A stretch of DNA of 33,509 nucleotides, taken from positions 1 to 33,509 of the forward strand of contig NZ_KI914759.1 of the NCBI RefSeq assembly GCF_000520515.1. Reading direction: 5' to 3'. Positions 32,285 through 33,509 of the stretch are shown piece by piece. The notes beneath the pieces were generated by a model. That model saw only the letters and a program-made list of their open reading frames with translations, was not told where the DNA came from and made no database searches. Position 1 is the stretch's first letter. Each line of letters opens with the position of its first letter. The translations under genes were made by a program, and so were the position numbers. This DNA is from Arthrobacter sp. H20 (GTDB taxonomy: Bacteria; Actinomycetota; Actinomycetes; Actinomycetales; Micrococcaceae).

Positions 32285-32833
32285 GTGTTAGTAACAGAAG
32301 GCAGTTCCGGCGCCGGCACGGAACTGGTGGTCCTGGTGGACGACGACGGCACCCCCACCGGTACGCAGGCGAAGTCCCAGGTGCATCACACATCGACCCC
32401 ATTGCACCTCGCATTCTCAACCCACGTCTTCGACGACGGCGGGAGGATCCTGGTTACCCGACGGGCACTCTCCAAGCGCACCTGGCCCGGAGTATGGACC
32501 AACTCGTTCTGCGGGCATCCGGGGCCGGGAGAAAGCACAGTCGAAGCGATCGCTCGTCGAGCCGACTATGAGCTGGGAATCGCCGTCAGCGATCTCGCTC
32601 AAGCCATCCCCGATTTCAGGTACCGGGCCGTTGACTTCTCCGGGATTGTCGAAAACGAAATTTGTCCCGTCTACACCGCGCGGTGCGCGGGCGATCCTTC
32701 CCCTCGGGCAGCGGAAGTCAGCCAGTGGGAATGGGTTGACCCGCAGCAGCTGGTCAGGTCAGTCCAGCTGACCCCCTGGGCCTTCAGCCCCTGGCTAACG
32801 CTGCAACTCCCTTTGCTCTACCCGCCAACGTAG
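32285..32833 (+). CDS. idi: Isopentenyl-diphosphate delta-isomerase, type I
   Basis: Idi interconverts IPP and DMAPP and so feeds CrtE and CrtEb. The 182-residue Nudix-fold product has the active-site cysteine C76 in NSFCGHP and the acidic site ENEICPVY with E124 and E126. H34, H41 and H78 match the metal ligands of the E. coli enzyme. The start is GTG at 32285. It is the only plus-strand gene here, divergent from crtE and convergent with the glycosyltransferase, whose stop is 14 bp away. Confidence 0.95.
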   Translation: MLVTEGSSGAGTELVVLVDDDGTPTGTQAKSQVHHTSTPLHLAFSTHVFDDGGRILVTRRALSKRTWPGVWTNSFCGHPGPGESTVEAIARRADYELGIAVSDLAQAIPDFRYRAVDFSGIVENEICPVYTARCAGDPSPRAAEVSQWEWVDPQQLVRSVQLTPWAFSPWLTLQLPLLYPPT

Positions 32834-32847
32834 GGACCGCCTCCGGG

Positions 32848-33509
32848 TCAGGAAACCGATCTCCTGGATCGGGGACGGAGGTGCGCCGCCCACCGATCCC
32901 ACGGTGGCACTACCCGCCAGTGCAGGCCGATGGTGTGAAACGCCCTGGTTACTCGTCGTCGTAGGTCAGCTCCCCCGGCGAGGGCTCGAGGCGAGATGCC
33001 GACGCGGAGAGAAAAGTCGCACACGGTGAGTTGGCCGGGGGCGAGCGCAAAGGCGAGGTCGACGTCGTCGTGCACCTCAGGATCCTGGCAATGGACGCGG
33101 GACCGAGCGGCCTCCCAGACGGTGGCCCGCAGCGCCATGTTCGAGCCGAATAGGGGCCAATGCGCCATGGCGGCACCCATGAGCACAAAGTAGGCCCGCA
33201 TGTACAGCAGGTCCGCGGCAACGGCGCGGGGCCACGAGACCCCGTAGAACCGGCCCGGCCCGGTGAGCGCCGAAAGCGCGGGGTCGGCTGCAAACCTGGA
33301 CTCGATCCGTTCCAGCCAATCCTCGGACGGCACCGAGTCGGCATCACAGCGCACGATGACCATGCCGAGCGCCGCGTCGTAGCCGGCCGCGGCAGCCGAG
33401 CCGATCCCGACCCTGGGTTCAGCCACCACTCGCGCGCCATAGGACCGGGCGACGGCTACCGTCGAATCTGTCGAGCCGTTGTCGACGACGACGATCTCCA
33501 GCGGCTGGC
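32848..33509 (-). CDS. Glycosyltransferase family 2, 5' end outside window
   Basis: About 219 C-terminal residues of a GT2-fold enzyme are visible. Translating to the window edge gives LEIVVVDNGSTDSTVAVARS, the nucleotide-binding VDNGSTD motif, and then RCDADSVPSEDWLERI, the DxD-like metal motif, followed by an FGSNMALRATVWEA acceptor region. An internal GTG at 33429 is not the true start. It converges on idi. GT2 enzymes (CrtX-like) that glucosylate C50 carotenoids lie in some actinobacterial pigment clusters, so a role in carotenoid glycosylation is possible, but a cell-wall or other sugar transferase is equally possible. Confidence 0.85.
   Translation of the reverse strand, partial: QPLEIVVVDNGSTDSTVAVARSYGARVVAEPRVGIGSAAAAGYDAALGMVIVRCDADSVPSEDWLERIESRFAADPALSALTGPGRFYGVSWPRAVAADLLYMRAYFVLMGAAMAHWPLFGSNMALRATVWEAARSRVHCQDPEVHDDVDLAFALAPGQLTVCDFSLRVGISPRALAGGADLRRRVTRAFHTIGLHWRVVPPWDRWAAHLRPRSRRSVS

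Noticed and set aside
33427-33429. GTG as the start of the glycosyltransferase
   Set aside because: The frame stays open to the window edge and the VDNGSTD motif lies upstream, so the gene is cut by the window, not short.

Overview
The window is a block of chromosome from a high-GC Gram-positive bacterium of the Micrococcaceae, most like Arthrobacter and its relatives. The evidence is the gene order rpoB-rpoC, rpsL-rpsG-fusA-tuf, the S10 operon, the spc operon and secY-adk-map; RG- and Ala-rich tails on S5, S3 and L29; many GTG starts with 4-bp start/stop overlaps; and a C50-carotenoid cluster with split lycopene cyclase subunits. The genus is an inference; the family-level call is firm.

Nearly everything is on the minus strand, so transcription runs from high to low coordinates. 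In transcription order: the 3' part of a family 2 glycosyltransferase (33509-32848); idi on the plus strand (32285-32833); a divergent 50-bp control region; the carotenoid operon crtE-crtB-crtI-crtYe-crtYf-crtEb (32234-27056); a well-formed promoter and about 200 nt leader for rpoB; rpoB and rpoC separated by a 219-bp strongly folded spacer; a terminator; rpsL-rpsG-fusA-tuf and a terminator; one accessory gene (13358-14299) predicted to join a winged-helix AbiEi-like domain to a Vsr/DUF559-like nuclease domain; the S10 operon rpsJ to rpsQ; a hairpin and 287-bp gap; the spc operon rplN to rplO; a strong intrinsic terminator; and secY-adk-map.

Functionally the block holds the core of transcription (beta and beta-prime subunits), translation (22 ribosomal proteins, EF-G, EF-Tu), protein export (SecY), N-terminal Met removal (Map) and adenylate balance (Adk). 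The pigment cluster makes isoprenoid precursor (Idi), GGPP (CrtE), phytoene (CrtB), lycopene (CrtI), then adds two C5 units (CrtEb) and cyclises the ends (CrtYe/CrtYf) to a cyclic C50 carotenoid of the decaprenoxanthin or sarcinaxanthin type.

The best leads for something undescribed are: (1) the accessory nuclease-like gene, which is flanked on both sides by 19-bp tandem repeats of the same family in inverted orientation; (2) the folded spacer between rpoB and rpoC; (3) the structured 99-bp spacer between rplE and rpsH, where many bacteria carry the S14 gene; (4) the GGTCAG repeats between crtE and idi; and (5) a TTCAAGAATT element placed at nearly the same distance before rpsJ and rpoC. No CRISPR array, tRNA, rRNA or insertion sequence was recognised.
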